Below, in pieces: positions 8,388-16,403 of a DNA stretch of 64,000 nucleotides. The notes beneath the pieces were generated by a model that ran no database searches, was not told the DNA's origin, and saw only the letters and a program-made list of their open reading frames with translations. The first letter of the stretch is position 1. Each line of letters starts with the position of its first letter. The DNA is from Lactiplantibacillus plantarum EGD-AQ4 (GTDB lineage: Bacteria; Bacillota; Bacilli; Lactobacillales; Lactobacillaceae). The stretch lies in NCBI RefSeq assembly GCF_000463075.2, contig NZ_AVAQ01000012.1, positions 334,836 to 398,835 on the forward strand, written 5' to 3'. A program made the translations under genes and the position numbers.

Positions 8388-10379
8388 CTATGCGACCTGT
8401 TGCCCAAGATGCTTCTTCTTCGGCGCCGTCTTCACATTCTTAACGTCATTGTCTGAGAAGCCAAACATCCAAGTCAATGCGAAGGCGACAATCAAGTCAG
8501 CTGCGGACGCAATCAAGAAACCGTAGAAGCTGAAGTCGATGCCCTTCGGATTGAAGAAGGAGCTGAATCCAATCAGGGAGCCAGCAAAGCCCCACATGTT
8601 GACGTTGAAGAGTCCGGTCAAGAAGCCACCGACCGCACCACCGATACTTGCGGTGATGAAGGCCCGACCATATTTCAAGTTGATCCCGTACATTGCGGGT
8701 TCAGTGACACCGCAGAAGGCTGAAATCGTCGCTGGCCATGCGAGTTCCTTGATGTTAGCGAATTTAGATTTCAACGCAATGGCCAAGACCGCGCCACCTT
8801 GCGCGACCATCGTTGCAGAAACGATGGCGTTCAGGTAACTGTGACCCGTTGTGGTAATATCGTTGACCACGATTGGAATAATCGCCCAGTGTAACCCGAA
8901 GATAACCAGTACTTGGTAGAAGCCACCAATAATCAAACCAGAGATGGCTGGACTTAGTTTGTAAATCGCCACGATTCCGGTAGCTAAGGCGCCAGATAAC
9001 GCGGTAATCATTGGGCCCAGAATCAGGATGATCGCACCGGAAATCAAGACCACTTCAAACAGCGGCACAAAAATCATCCGTAGCACCGTTGGAATCACCC
9101 GTTTGAGCCATGGTTCCAGCTTACTTGCTAACCAAGCCCCCGCAATCATTGGAAAAATCGAGTACGTGTAGGAAGCCACGTGCACCGGAATTCCGAAGAA
9201 ATTGGCATTGATTGCCATGCCTAACAGGTGTCCGGTCACCTTACCCGTCGTCGCCATTCCAACGATGGCTGGATAAGTGAGCACCCCACCAACAATTCCC
9301 ATGATAACGGGATCAGCGCCGAGTTTCTTAGCAGCGGTGAAGCCCACGAAAATCGGTAGGAAGTAGAAGACCGAGTCGCCCATCGCATTGATGATGACGT
9401 AGGTCGGCGTGGTTGCTGAAACTATCTTGAAATTAGTCAGTAACGACAGAATCCCTTTTAAGATACCAGAAGCGGCCAACAAGCCAATCACTGGAATCAT
9501 GGAGCCCGTGATGACCCCAATCAGACTGCTAAACCCGTGTTTCACTTTCTGCCACGGTGACATTTTCTGCCAGGCGAGCCGGTTTGCTTCCTTTTCCATC
9601 GCAACGGCGGAAGCATCCGCGTCACCAAAGCCAGCGCCAAGTTGACCAACGATTGCATCGTAGACGTCGTTAACGGCGGGACCAATCACGACTTGATACT
9701 GACCACCCGCCTTGGCGACATCGATGACACCCTTCAGATTGCGAATTGCGTCATCGTCCGCCTTGCCTTCGTCTTTCAAGTAAAAACGAACCCGGGTAAT
9801 GCAGTGGATAACACTCTTGATATTGACCGGTCCACCTACTTGGGCAATGATTTGTGTGGCGAGTTCATCGTACTTGCCACCCTGGCCCTTCACAACGGGC
9901 TGTGCCGGCACCTCTTCTTTGAGTTCAACGACCGCGCCAACGACTCCCGCACGGACTTCGCCGACTTCTGGTGTCAGCTTAGTGACGTGATCCATCGAAT
10001 TCGTAACGGCCAAAATGACGGTGGTGGCCTTATGCGCATTCGCAATCGCCATCAGATCCATCGTGGCAATTTTGTCACCCGCTTCCACGGTATCCCCGAC
10101 ATGGACGGTGACGGTAAACGGTGGGTTCTCGGCCAATTCAACCGTATCAATACCTAAATGAACGAGGACTTCCAAGCCATTGTTCCCCGTAAATCCGATA
10201 GCGTGCAGACTAGCCGCCACCATCGTGACCTTACCACTGATTGGCGCAACGACCTGGCCCTCAGTCGGTTCAATCCCAAAGCCTTCGCCCATCATACCTT
10301 GTGAAAATACTGGATCATGGACCGCCTTAAGCGGAACTAGCTGCCCTGCGACCGGCGTTAATAAATGCACTTGCTTCAT
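8388..10379 (-). CDS. PTS beta-glucoside-type permease, EIIA-EIIB-EIIC fusion
   Basis: A 663-residue phosphotransferase permease that takes up and phosphorylates a sugar. Order: EIIA (about 1-150, with His59 and the phosphorylated His74 in VLVHLGIDTVEL), EIIB (about 165-245, Cys193 in IHCITRVRF) and EIIC (about 270-645, with GVTEPAMYGINLKYGR). In BglF-type enzymes EIIA is usually at the C-terminus, so this order is permuted. Sequence puts it in the glucose/beta-glucoside/sucrose/trehalose superfamily; the exact sugar cannot be read. I chose the ATG at 10379 because AGGGGGAG lies seven bases upstream; a TTG 24 bases earlier would overlap that site. No phospho-glycosidase or antiterminator gene is adjacent. 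Confidence 0.87.
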   Translation of the reverse strand: MKQVHLLTPVAGQLVPLKAVHDPVFSQGMMGEGFGIEPTEGQVVAPISGKVTMVAASLHAIGFTGNNGLEVLVHLGIDTVELAENPPFTVTVHVGDTVEAGDKIATMDLMAIANAHKATTVILAVTNSMDHVTKLTPEVGEVRAGVVGAVVELKEEVPAQPVVKGQGGKYDELATQIIAQVGGPVNIKSVIHCITRVRFYLKDEGKADDDAIRNLKGVIDVAKAGGQYQVVIGPAVNDVYDAIVGQLGAGFGDADASAVAMEKEANRLAWQKMSPWQKVKHGFSSLIGVITGSMIPVIGLLAASGILKGILSLLTNFKIVSATTPTYVIINAMGDSVFYFLPIFVGFTAAKKLGADPVIMGIVGGVLTYPAIVGMATTGKVTGHLLGMAINANFFGIPVHVASYTYSIFPMIAGAWLASKLEPWLKRVIPTVLRMIFVPLFEVVLISGAIILILGPMITALSGALATGIVAIYKLSPAISGLIIGGFYQVLVIFGLHWAIIPIVVNDITTTGHSYLNAIVSATMVAQGGAVLAIALKSKFANIKELAWPATISAFCGVTEPAMYGINLKYGRAFITASIGGAVGGFLTGLFNVNMWGFAGSLIGFSSFFNPKGIDFSFYGFLIASAADLIVAFALTWMFGFSDNDVKNVKTAPKKKHLGQQVA

Positions 10380-10518
10380 AGCGATTCTCCCCCTTTGACT
10401 CAATTAATCGCGTTGTTAACAAACCAAGCTCAACGACCACTGGCGATTAAAAATAGCTAAAACGCCCCCGAACAACCAATCGTCGTTGACCTAACTCACT
10501 AAGTCACGCCTTTAACTA

Positions 10519-10534
10519 CAAAAGCGCTTTCTTT
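10519..10534 (-). promoter_or_regulatory. cre-like catabolite repression site
   Basis: AGAAAGCGCTTTTG on the minus strand is close to the CcpA consensus TGWAARCGYTWNCA and is centred near +12 of the predicted PTS transcript, a position suited to blocking transcription. Confidence 0.65.
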
Positions 10535-10544
10535 TATAAATCTA

Positions 10545-10573
10545 ATAATAACCGCCCCCATTCGGACGGTCAA
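10545..10573 (-). promoter_or_regulatory. Promoter of the PTS gene
   Basis: Minus-strand TTGACC (10568-10573), a 17-base spacer, then TATTAT (10545-10550). The start would fall near 10538, leaving a leader of about 160 bases. No RAT/LicT-type antiterminator hairpin was recognised in it. Confidence 0.7.
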
Positions 10574-10624
10574 TCAAACCCGTTTGAAATCCAGCAGTTC
10601 CGACTAGATTCAGGGCTTACTTAA

Positions 10625-11293
10625 TTAGTTTGCCAAACCTTTAGAATCAAGTGTTAATCGTTGCGTTGCCAAGGGTGAGTGTGCAAAATCAGCCGCGGTC
10701 TTGACGTCCTTGCCGAAATCCACGACCAGCGCGTGAAACTCCCACGCCGTCGTCAAATCGTAGTCCCACGCGTGCATAATCAGCTGTTGTGCACGCATGT
10801 AGTTGCTTGGCAACGGTTGGTTAAGCCACGTGAATAGTCGCCGCAAGTACGTATCAACGATAATCGTCGGCTGATGAAAGACGTACATGCTAAAATAGTC
10901 AGCCGTCTCGTCACCGATGCCTCGTAACGCCTTCAATTCGCTACGGAGCTGCGTTGCCGGTAACGCCCGCATCCGCGCCAAATCAAACTCATATTGGCCG
11001 CACCACGCCGCTAAACTTTTCAATGTCGGCACCTTGCGCGTATAAAAGCCCGCGGGTTTAACCAATTTCGTCAGCGTCTCATCGTTCAAAGCCAGTAGCC
11101 GCTCGGGATCAAAGCCGGTCGCCGTCTTCAAATTCGCCAGCGCATAATCCACATTGCGCCAATTAGTGTTCTGAACCAGAATACCGCCCCATAAAATCTC
11201 CCACGGCGTTTCGGCCGGTGGGACACCATCTTCGAGCCAGTGCCGTGGCCCCATCGCCGCCAATAGTTGTTGATATAAGGTTTCAATTGTCAT
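10625..11293 (-). CDS. HhH-GPD DNA glycosylase, MagIII-like endonuclease III homolog
   Basis: A 222-residue base-excision glycosylase fold. The helix-hairpin-helix is LRGIGDETADYFSMYVF at about 123-139, followed by the catalytic Asp147 in IIVDTYLRR. The residue matching the catalytic Lys120 of endonuclease III is Glu129, and the four C-terminal iron-sulfur cysteines are missing. Both traits resemble Helicobacter MagIII, a monofunctional 3-methyladenine glycosylase, rather than a true endonuclease III. It probably removes alkylated purines without lyase activity; that is inference from these residues. An early WGGILVQNTNW segment matches the family LISAQTT helix. Confidence 0.8.
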   Translation of the reverse strand: MTIETLYQQLLAAMGPRHWLEDGVPPAETPWEILWGGILVQNTNWRNVDYALANLKTATGFDPERLLALNDETLTKLVKPAGFYTRKVPTLKSLAAWCGQYEFDLARMRALPATQLRSELKALRGIGDETADYFSMYVFHQPTIIVDTYLRRLFTWLNQPLPSNYMRAQQLIMHAWDYDLTTAWEFHALVVDFGKDVKTAADFAHSPLATQRLTLDSKGLAN

Positions 11294-11337
11294 TTTTTAT
11301 GCTCCTTGGAATCAGTTCTGTTAACGTCATGTTAACT

Positions 11338-11376
11338 AAAAAAAGCCGTAACGGCAAAATTCCAATCCGCTACGAC
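11338..11376 (-). terminator. Minus-strand terminator
   Basis: Minus strand GTAGCGG pairs with CCGTTAC around an AT-rich loop and is followed by a TTTTTTT run, after the 11400 gene. Confidence 0.6.
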
Positions 11377-11399
11377 CATATTGATTGATGCTATTTAGG

Positions 11400-11657
11400 T
11401 TAATCGTCGGCAACGACGCTGCGCTTGACAGCTAAGACAATGTCAGCCTTGTGATTTTCAGGCTTGACCTTTTCTTCAAAGTCCAATTCGGCATCCTTAA
11501 ATAAGTTTTGAATCTCAGTGTTTACTAACGGCAAGTCGCGTGGATCACCAGCCTGCTGACGAATATAGACCACGTATTGATCTGGTAATTCTTCCAAATC
11601 ATATTCAACATCTTCATCGTTTAAAATGACATAAATCAACTTACGTTCTTTGTTCAT
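11400..11657 (-). CDS. Conserved hypothetical acidic protein, 85 aa
   Basis: Not recognised. A small acidic soluble protein whose first half has alternating beta pattern (KLIYVILNDEDVEYDLEEL, DQYVVYIRQQ) and whose last third contains ADIVLAVKRSVVADD. I placed the start at 11657, where GGGGAAG lies about six bases upstream; an in-frame ATG 21 bases earlier has no ribosome site. It starts 36 bp after the FMN reductase stop codon on the same strand, so the two are probably co-transcribed. Confidence 0.65.
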   Translation of the reverse strand: MNKERKLIYVILNDEDVEYDLEELPDQYVVYIRQQAGDPRDLPLVNTEIQNLFKDAELDFEEKVKPENHKADIVLAVKRSVVADD

Positions 11658-11692
11658 CTGAAACTTCCCCTTATCCATATAATTGATCCGAA

Positions 11693-12244
11693 TTAGTCGC
11701 GAACAGCTAATTGGTGAGCAAACTTAAGGTAATCTGCAACACAATGATCGAGCCATGCCACCACTTTGTCATCGGTAATTTGTCCGGCGGCGTTCATCTT
11801 AGCCTGAACGGTGCTTAGCAAGAATTCATCACCCGGTAAAACGCGCATGCCAACACCTGGTGAATCCAGGATTTGTCGTAAATGACTCTGCGCCCGCACC
11901 GTTCCTAAGGGTCCCATGGTTGCGCCTAGAATCATCGCCGGTTTACCAATCAACGGCCGCTCGACACGTGACAACCAGTCAATGGCGTTGCCCAGCACCC
12001 CCGGAATACTATGATTGTATTCCGGGGTGACAAAAATCACCCCATCAGCTGCTAAGACTGACTGCTTGAATGCCTGAACATCCGCCGGTGCTTCTAGTTC
12101 AATATCCTGATCATAGTAAGGTAACTCACTGAGATTCGGAATCGTGACGTCCATCTGATCCGCATAACGTTTTTGGACAAACGTTGCCAGTCGCCGGTTA
12201 TACGAGGAACGTCGAATACTTCCGACAAGTGCGACAATCTTCAT
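11693..12244 (-). CDS. NADPH-dependent FMN reductase (flavodoxin-like)
   Basis: A 183-residue flavodoxin-fold reductase. The phosphate-binding loop is LVGSIRRSSYNRRLA at the N-terminus; the second motif is VTPEYNHSIPGVLGNAIDWLSR near residue 75 and ILGATMGPLGTVRAQSHLR near 105. The family transfers electrons from NAD(P)H to FMN, quinones, azo dyes or chromate. The ATG at 12244 has AAGGAG ten bases upstream; a TTG three codons earlier would sit on that site. A TATACT -10 lies about 40 bases upstream. Confidence 0.87.
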   Translation of the reverse strand: MKIVALVGSIRRSSYNRRLATFVQKRYADQMDVTIPNLSELPYYDQDIELEAPADVQAFKQSVLAADGVIFVTPEYNHSIPGVLGNAIDWLSRVERPLIGKPAMILGATMGPLGTVRAQSHLRQILDSPGVGMRVLPGDEFLLSTVQAKMNAAGQITDDKVVAWLDHCVADYLKFAHQLAVRD

Positions 12245-12603
12245 CGTGTTCAAACTCCTTTAAGTTGTAGTTAACTTTAGTATACCCCTTTTTCAGATAA
12301 TGGTCGGAACCGGTTTCAAAAAAATACGATTCTTTTGTCCAAACGCCAGCTTGTTTGATCACGTAACTAGTGCCACCGTCGTACTAGTCGAAATCATTTA
12401 GGTTAGCGACAATGATTATTTTTATCAGCAGGGCATCATCCTAATAATGCGCAATCATGAATGCCTCAACACCGGTTTGAACGGCGCATTAATAAATTTT
12501 CAAAAATGTTTCTTAACTTTTTCCAAAAACAAACTGCCGTACCTATCGCATTGAATAGAGTCTGCTATACTAATGATTAGAGAAAATGATTGGGGGGTTA
12601 ATC
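12245..12603. other. Intergenic region with divergent promoters
   Basis: It holds a minus-strand TATACT for the FMN reductase and a plus-strand extended -10 (TGCTATACT near 12565-12573) for the next gene. The middle is AT-rich and I see no gene or strong fold in it. Confidence 0.5.
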
Positions 12604-13866
12604 GTGTATTATCGTGGTGAAGCACTTGATTTTTTGAATATGTTACATACAACTGGCACCGCACCACTCATGCGTTCACGCATCGTCTTTTCCAGCCAGA
12701 TCGATGTTGAACGACTCAAGGCTGCCGTTCTCACTTCCGCACAAGTCGTGCCTGAGATTTTCGGTCACTACCAGGTTGACCGTAATCGCTTCGTCGTTAC
12801 TGATCAACCAGTCAACCAAGTAATCCAAGAAGTCCAGAGTCCGTACAGTCCTGAAAATACTGATTTTGACTTTACAAACGGGCCCCAATTGCGACTTTTC
12901 GTCATCCATCATGGTGATTACGATGTCTTGCAAGCATTTATGAGCCACCTGCTGACCGACAATCGGGGCTTCAAAGAATACTTATATCTACTCGCACAAG
13001 CCTATAACAAAGAAGACTTGACTAATTGCCATAACGAGCGCCGTTTACGGCCGATTATCACCAAGATTCAACGGCAATTTTCCCGACCACGCGGACACGC
13101 GCCAATGGTGACTGGCATGGTAAAATTACCACACTATCCCGGCATCAATCTCCGCCACGGTGGCCACGTGATGCTGAGTAGTACGCAATTCATGCGCGTC
13201 CGCCGCGTGGCTAAAGCACAAGACGTCGGTATTAGCGAAGCAATCCTGGCTGCTTACGCTAAGGCCCTCCAAGTTCTGACTGGCCACACCACGGTGACGT
13301 TACCCTGCCCAATTGATTTACGCCGATTCACCGCGGGAGCTGAAGACGTCACTCAAGTCGCTAACCTGACCGTCAACGTTTTTCTCACGATCCACGTTGA
13401 TATTGACGCCCCTTTCAATGACTTAGTGAAGCAAGTCCATGATTTATTGACAGTGGAACGAACCCGGGTCGCGTTCCTGTATCGCCTCAGTAATTTGCAA
13501 AAAATGAACCACACGATGCCGATTACCGTCATGCGCAAAATGACCAATCGCTGGCTTCCACAGCCCGCCTTGCGCTACACCAACTTTGGTGTGATCGACC
13601 AACAACGCTTGCGTTTTCACGGGCTATCAGTTGTTAACTGCGTCTTTTCCGGTGCTTTCCATCCCTCACCAGCCATGGAGATTGCCGCGAGCACCTTCGC
13701 CGGAACGTGTACGTTAAGCTTCAACAGTACCGGCTCCGAACGTGATTATCAGCTTTCAATGAAGATTTTGGAGAACATCCAGGCGCAATTACTCGTCTGG
13801 GCCCAAACCAAGCCACAACCAGCCGTGGCCGAAACCGATGCAACGACATTGCGTCATCAAGCTTGA
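12604..13866 (+). CDS. Stand-alone condensation-domain/acyltransferase-like protein
   Basis: A 420-residue protein with the layout of the chloramphenicol acetyltransferase-like fold shared by NRPS condensation domains, PapA and alcohol acetyltransferases. The catalytic HHxxxDG motif is recognisable but degenerate as MSHLLTDNRG near residue 115, and a second-half segment TLPCPIDLRRF with NLTVNVFL is in the place of the DFGW region. It has no carrier or adenylation domain beside it, so a role as a free acyltransferase is possible but unproven. The start is GTG at 12604, with GGGGGG six bases upstream. It is a single-gene unit with its own promoter and terminator. Confidence 0.6.
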   Translation: MYYRGEALDFLNMLHTTGTAPLMRSRIVFSSQIDVERLKAAVLTSAQVVPEIFGHYQVDRNRFVVTDQPVNQVIQEVQSPYSPENTDFDFTNGPQLRLFVIHHGDYDVLQAFMSHLLTDNRGFKEYLYLLAQAYNKEDLTNCHNERRLRPIITKIQRQFSRPRGHAPMVTGMVKLPHYPGINLRHGGHVMLSSTQFMRVRRVAKAQDVGISEAILAAYAKALQVLTGHTTVTLPCPIDLRRFTAGAEDVTQVANLTVNVFLTIHVDIDAPFNDLVKQVHDLLTVERTRVAFLYRLSNLQKMNHTMPITVMRKMTNRWLPQPALRYTNFGVIDQQRLRFHGLSVVNCVFSGAFHPSPAMEIAASTFAGTCTLSFNSTGSERDYQLSMKILENIQAQLLVWAQTKPQPAVAETDATTLRHQA

Positions 13867-13875
13867 TTTAGACAC

Positions 13876-13925
13876 CCAAAAAGCAGTCACTTCCGATTTG
13901 GAAATAAAGTGACTGCTTTTTTTAG
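13876..13925 (+). terminator. Terminator after the condensation-like gene
   Basis: AAAAGCAGTCACTT pairs with AAGTGACTGCTTTT around a roughly 14-base loop, followed by a T run. Confidence 0.85.
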
Positions 13926-14123
13926 TTAGCTGGTATCAGTTGGTAAGTGCATATGAGTGGCTTGACTGCCTTAAATCGGCCCATTTCAAACGAAACTTGG
14001 TTAGCAGCCGAATCTACCTCGATGAACGCCAGAAGCGTCTTGCTTTAAGAATATGATATTCAAACTAGTCAGCTAGAGCACGATAACGACTCAGAACCAA
14101 CTCAAATAAGGATTCCACTCGTT

Positions 14124-14693
14124 TCAGCGTAAGTAATGGCTCAACTGATAAATGGTCGCACGCCGTGACTGTGCCGGCAGCGGATGCATGCGTCGCCGAT
14201 AACGAACGATTGTAGGTCCCTCAATCGCATAGTTGCGAAAACTGGGCCGCAGTGGTGTCACGATGGCAGTCGCGTGTGAGCTAGCCGCGAGACTGACGCG
14301 AATGGCGGTTGCTGGTAGACGCATGCCGCGTAAATTACTGAGAAAGCCGTCATACAAGCGCCAGAGTGCCCCTGCCGTGGGTGTCCAGACCGCTTTACCA
14401 GTCGGTGGTAACAGCTGGAATCGCAACGTCATCTGCCGAGAATCAGCGTTTAAGCGGACTGGACGAATCGCCAGCTGATCGACACGCGCTTGCATCATCG
14501 CCATGGTCAGTTCCGTTGGTGTGATCTGATAACTAACTTCGAAGATTGGGAAACGGTCATCTGGTCCTACGTTAGCATCACAATCACTGGTTAACTGCTG
14601 AATCACGCGCGTCATCGTTTCTAATCCGAGCACATAGGCTTGTTCATACCGTGCGCGCTCAATTGGTAAAGCCGGAACAATTGCTTGTGTCAT
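14124..14693 (-). CDS. Hypothetical protein, 189 aa
   Basis: Not recognised. A soluble, Arg-rich protein with no signal peptide. Predicted helix covers the first 50 residues (RARYEQAYVLGLETMTRVIQ), then beta-like stretches (FPIFEVSYQITPTEL, MTLRFQLLPPTG) and a basic tail (RYRRRMHPLPAQSRRA). The start at 14693 is set by GGAGGTGG seven bases upstream; an upstream ATG at 14741 would have none. It is divergent from perR, 190 bp away. No motif points to a function. Confidence 0.6.
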   Translation of the reverse strand: MTQAIVPALPIERARYEQAYVLGLETMTRVIQQLTSDCDANVGPDDRFPIFEVSYQITPTELTMAMMQARVDQLAIRPVRLNADSRQMTLRFQLLPPTGKAVWTPTAGALWRLYDGFLSNLRGMRLPATAIRVSLAASSHATAIVTPLRPSFRNYAIEGPTIVRYRRRMHPLPAQSRRATIYQLSHYLR

Positions 14694-14883
14694 ATGACCA
14701 CCTCCATCAGAATTCAACTTAATTATCGTTAGTTTACTCACTCATCCACCCCCAGTAAAGGGGTTTCATGGATTTCGTTAATTAATTTTGTCAAAAGTTT
14801 TATCTAGTAATGTTTCTAAATTGGAATCCTTCTAAAAAGTGTGGTTTAATAAGGGTGAATATGATAAAAGGAGGTATCGCGTC

Positions 14884-15366
14884 GTGGCAGAAGATATGTT
14901 GACCCAAGCCTTGCAGCAATTAAAGGACCACAAGATGCGTGTAACGCCGCAACGGCAAATTATTCTTAACTATTTGATTACTCACCATAATCATCCATCC
15001 GTCGAAACAATTTATCAGGAGTTAGCGAGCCAGTTACCTAATCTTAGTCTCGCAACCGTGTATAACACCTTGAAACTCTTCGTGGACTTAGGGATCGTCA
15101 TCGAGCTTCAAAATGGCGATGCCGGCACCCACTACGACTTTTTCGGGCGCCCACACTATCACGTTGTTTGTGAAAATTGCGGTAAAATCACCGACGTTTT
15201 TGAGCCAGACCTCCGCAGTGTCGAAGCCAAGGCCGCGGAACTCTCCGGTTATTTAGTCACGGGCCACAACATGGAAGTCTACGGATTGTGTCCTGACTGC
15301 CAGAAATTGCTCAATGTCACTAAGACGACTGATTTGAAACGGTTGAAGTTGACGCATAGTGAATAA
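14884..15366 (+). CDS. perR: Peroxide-sensing Fur-family regulator PerR
   Basis: A 160-residue Fur-family repressor. The N-terminal winged helix covers about 1-85 (RVTPQRQIILNYL and LSLATVYNTLKLFVDLGIV). The regulatory metal site includes YDFFGRPHYH; the Asp in YDF matches B. subtilis PerR Asp85, the residue that distinguishes PerR from Fur. The structural zinc site is the two CxxC pairs CENCG and CPDCQ. Metal-catalysed His oxidation by peroxide is the known sensing route. GTG at 14884 is chosen because AAAGGAGGT stands eight bases upstream. Its targets are not visible here. Confidence 0.87.
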   Translation: MAEDMLTQALQQLKDHKMRVTPQRQIILNYLITHHNHPSVETIYQELASQLPNLSLATVYNTLKLFVDLGIVIELQNGDAGTHYDFFGRPHYHVVCENCGKITDVFEPDLRSVEAKAAELSGYLVTGHNMEVYGLCPDCQKLLNVTKTTDLKRLKLTHSE

Positions 15367-15369
15367 TTG

Positions 15370-15432
15370 ATTGTAAACGAAATGATTGCGACCTGACTAG
15401 TTATCAAGTTGCAATCATTTTATCGTTTACGT
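15370..15432 (+). terminator. Terminator after perR
   Basis: GTAAACGAAATGATTGC pairs with GCAATCATTTTATCGTTTAC with one small bulge; a long stem immediately after the perR stop codon. Confidence 0.75.
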
Positions 15433-15458
15433 TAACTCACCATCCGCTCACTCGCCAC

Positions 15459-15815
15459 CTAGTGTTGCGGCACTTCTTCCAACATCCCGTAAAATTGTGA
15501 TTTGTCGGAAAAGTCCGCCATGTAGGCGCCGTTTAGTCCAGCTTTTTGGGCAATGGTTCCCAAATCAATCATGAGTTTCTCTTCGTCATCAGGGAAATGC
15601 AACCGGCCCTTAATGGCAACACTTCGGATGTAATTGACCAGCCGATTGACCAGTGCTTCCGGATTCCGAACCGTCCCGATCTTCTGATCGACTTGCGCGA
15701 GAACGTCAATGATGTCCAACAAATCCCCCGATTGGTCAGGCCATTCACTCAATTTGATAATGAGTCTTTGAGTATCCCGTTGTGCTTGTTGCCGCAATTC
15801 TGATTCTTTCTGCAT
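15459..15815 (-). CDS. Enterocin A-type bacteriocin immunity protein (orphan)
   Basis: A 118-residue helical protein matching the EntA immunity family along most of its length: ALVNRLVNYIRSVAIKGRLHF, then EEKLMIDLGTIAQKAGLNGAY and the terminal ADFSDKSQF block, which is nearly the same as in enterocin A immunity (ADYGDKSQF). These cytosolic four-helix bundles protect cells from pediocin-like bacteriocins that use the mannose PTS as receptor. No double-glycine precursor gene, transporter or regulator lies beside it, so it is probably an orphan immunity gene. GGGGG precedes the ATG. Confidence 0.85.
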   Translation of the reverse strand: MQKESELRQQAQRDTQRLIIKLSEWPDQSGDLLDIIDVLAQVDQKIGTVRNPEALVNRLVNYIRSVAIKGRLHFPDDEEKLMIDLGTIAQKAGLNGAYMADFSDKSQFYGMLEEVPQH

Positions 15816-16044
15816 CGCGAATAATCCCCCTACTTACCACTTGAGCTTTCATAACAACTGATTAATCTCAAGTGACAATTATTTTGATTTCCACTTCCAT
15901 TGTACACGCTTACTAATGGAGCGGGACATCATAATCACAAACGTCAACTATTCAATCATAAACGTCAAAATCAGCCGGACAATGAGGCAACGTTTAGACG
16001 GTTCACTTAACTGAAGCATGCTGTTCTTGTAAATCCCCGTAACG

Positions 16045-16070
16045 AAAAAAGCCCGAGCAACACTCAGACT
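16045..16070 (-). terminator. Minus-strand terminator
   Basis: Minus strand GTCTGAG pairs with CTCGGGC (two G-U pairs) around a short loop, followed by TTTTTT, after the small PLDc_N protein gene. Confidence 0.6.
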
Positions 16071-16101
16071 TTTCAGCTGACCCATTAATTCGCTAGCTAG
16101 C

Positions 16102-16341
16102 CTAACGTTCTTGACCAAACATGAAATATAGCCATGGGCCGAATGGTTGAACAAATGCTAATAGCAACCATCCTAAGCGATGACCATGGCGGAACGATTT
16201 CGCCCGCAAAACATCCGCGACCACAATCGTCGTTGCCGTGATTTCTAACGCCGCAATCGGTAGCAGGCGTTGCTGTAAGCGCCGTTTGACTTTCGGTGGC
16301 ATTGCACGCCGTCCCTGTTTGTGATGACCACATAAATGCAT
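16102..16341 (-). CDS. Small membrane protein with PLDc_N-like segment, 79 aa
   Basis: A 79-residue protein with a basic N-terminus and two hydrophobic helices (LLPIAALEITATTIVVADVL and LGWLLLAFVQPFGPWLYFMFGQ). The second, with its Pro-Phe-Gly-Pro-x-x-YFxFG pattern, resembles the PLDc_N membrane module found at the start of cardiolipin synthases. The ATG at 16341 has GGAGGTG six bases upstream. A TATAAT lies at 16372-16377 and a palindrome that overlaps a cre-like site lies just upstream, so control by sugar status is possible. Function is unknown. Confidence 0.65.
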   Translation of the reverse strand: MHLCGHHKQGRRAMPPKVKRRLQQRLLPIAALEITATTIVVADVLRAKSFRHGHRLGWLLLAFVQPFGPWLYFMFGQER

Positions 16342-16371
16342 TGTCAAGCACCTCCCTGATTAGTTGGTTTC

Positions 16372-16403
16372 ATTATACGCGCTTAATCAAGAAAGCGCTA
16401 TCT
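16372..16403 (-). promoter_or_regulatory. Promoter with palindrome and cre-like site
   Basis: Minus-strand TATAAT at 16372-16377 is preceded by GCGCTT-8-AAGCGC (16379-16398). The same stretch contains AGAAAGCGCTATCT on the plus strand, close to the cre consensus, and would cover the -35 region. Confidence 0.5.

Noticed and set aside
10380..10403. Eight-residue N-terminal extension of the PTS protein from a TTG
   Set aside because: The extension covers the AGGGGGAG ribosome site of the ATG at 10379.
15948..16154. Minus-strand frame that might encode a bacteriocin precursor for the immunity gene
   Set aside because: No double-glycine leader, no YGNGV motif, no ribosome site, and it overlaps a real gene and its terminator.
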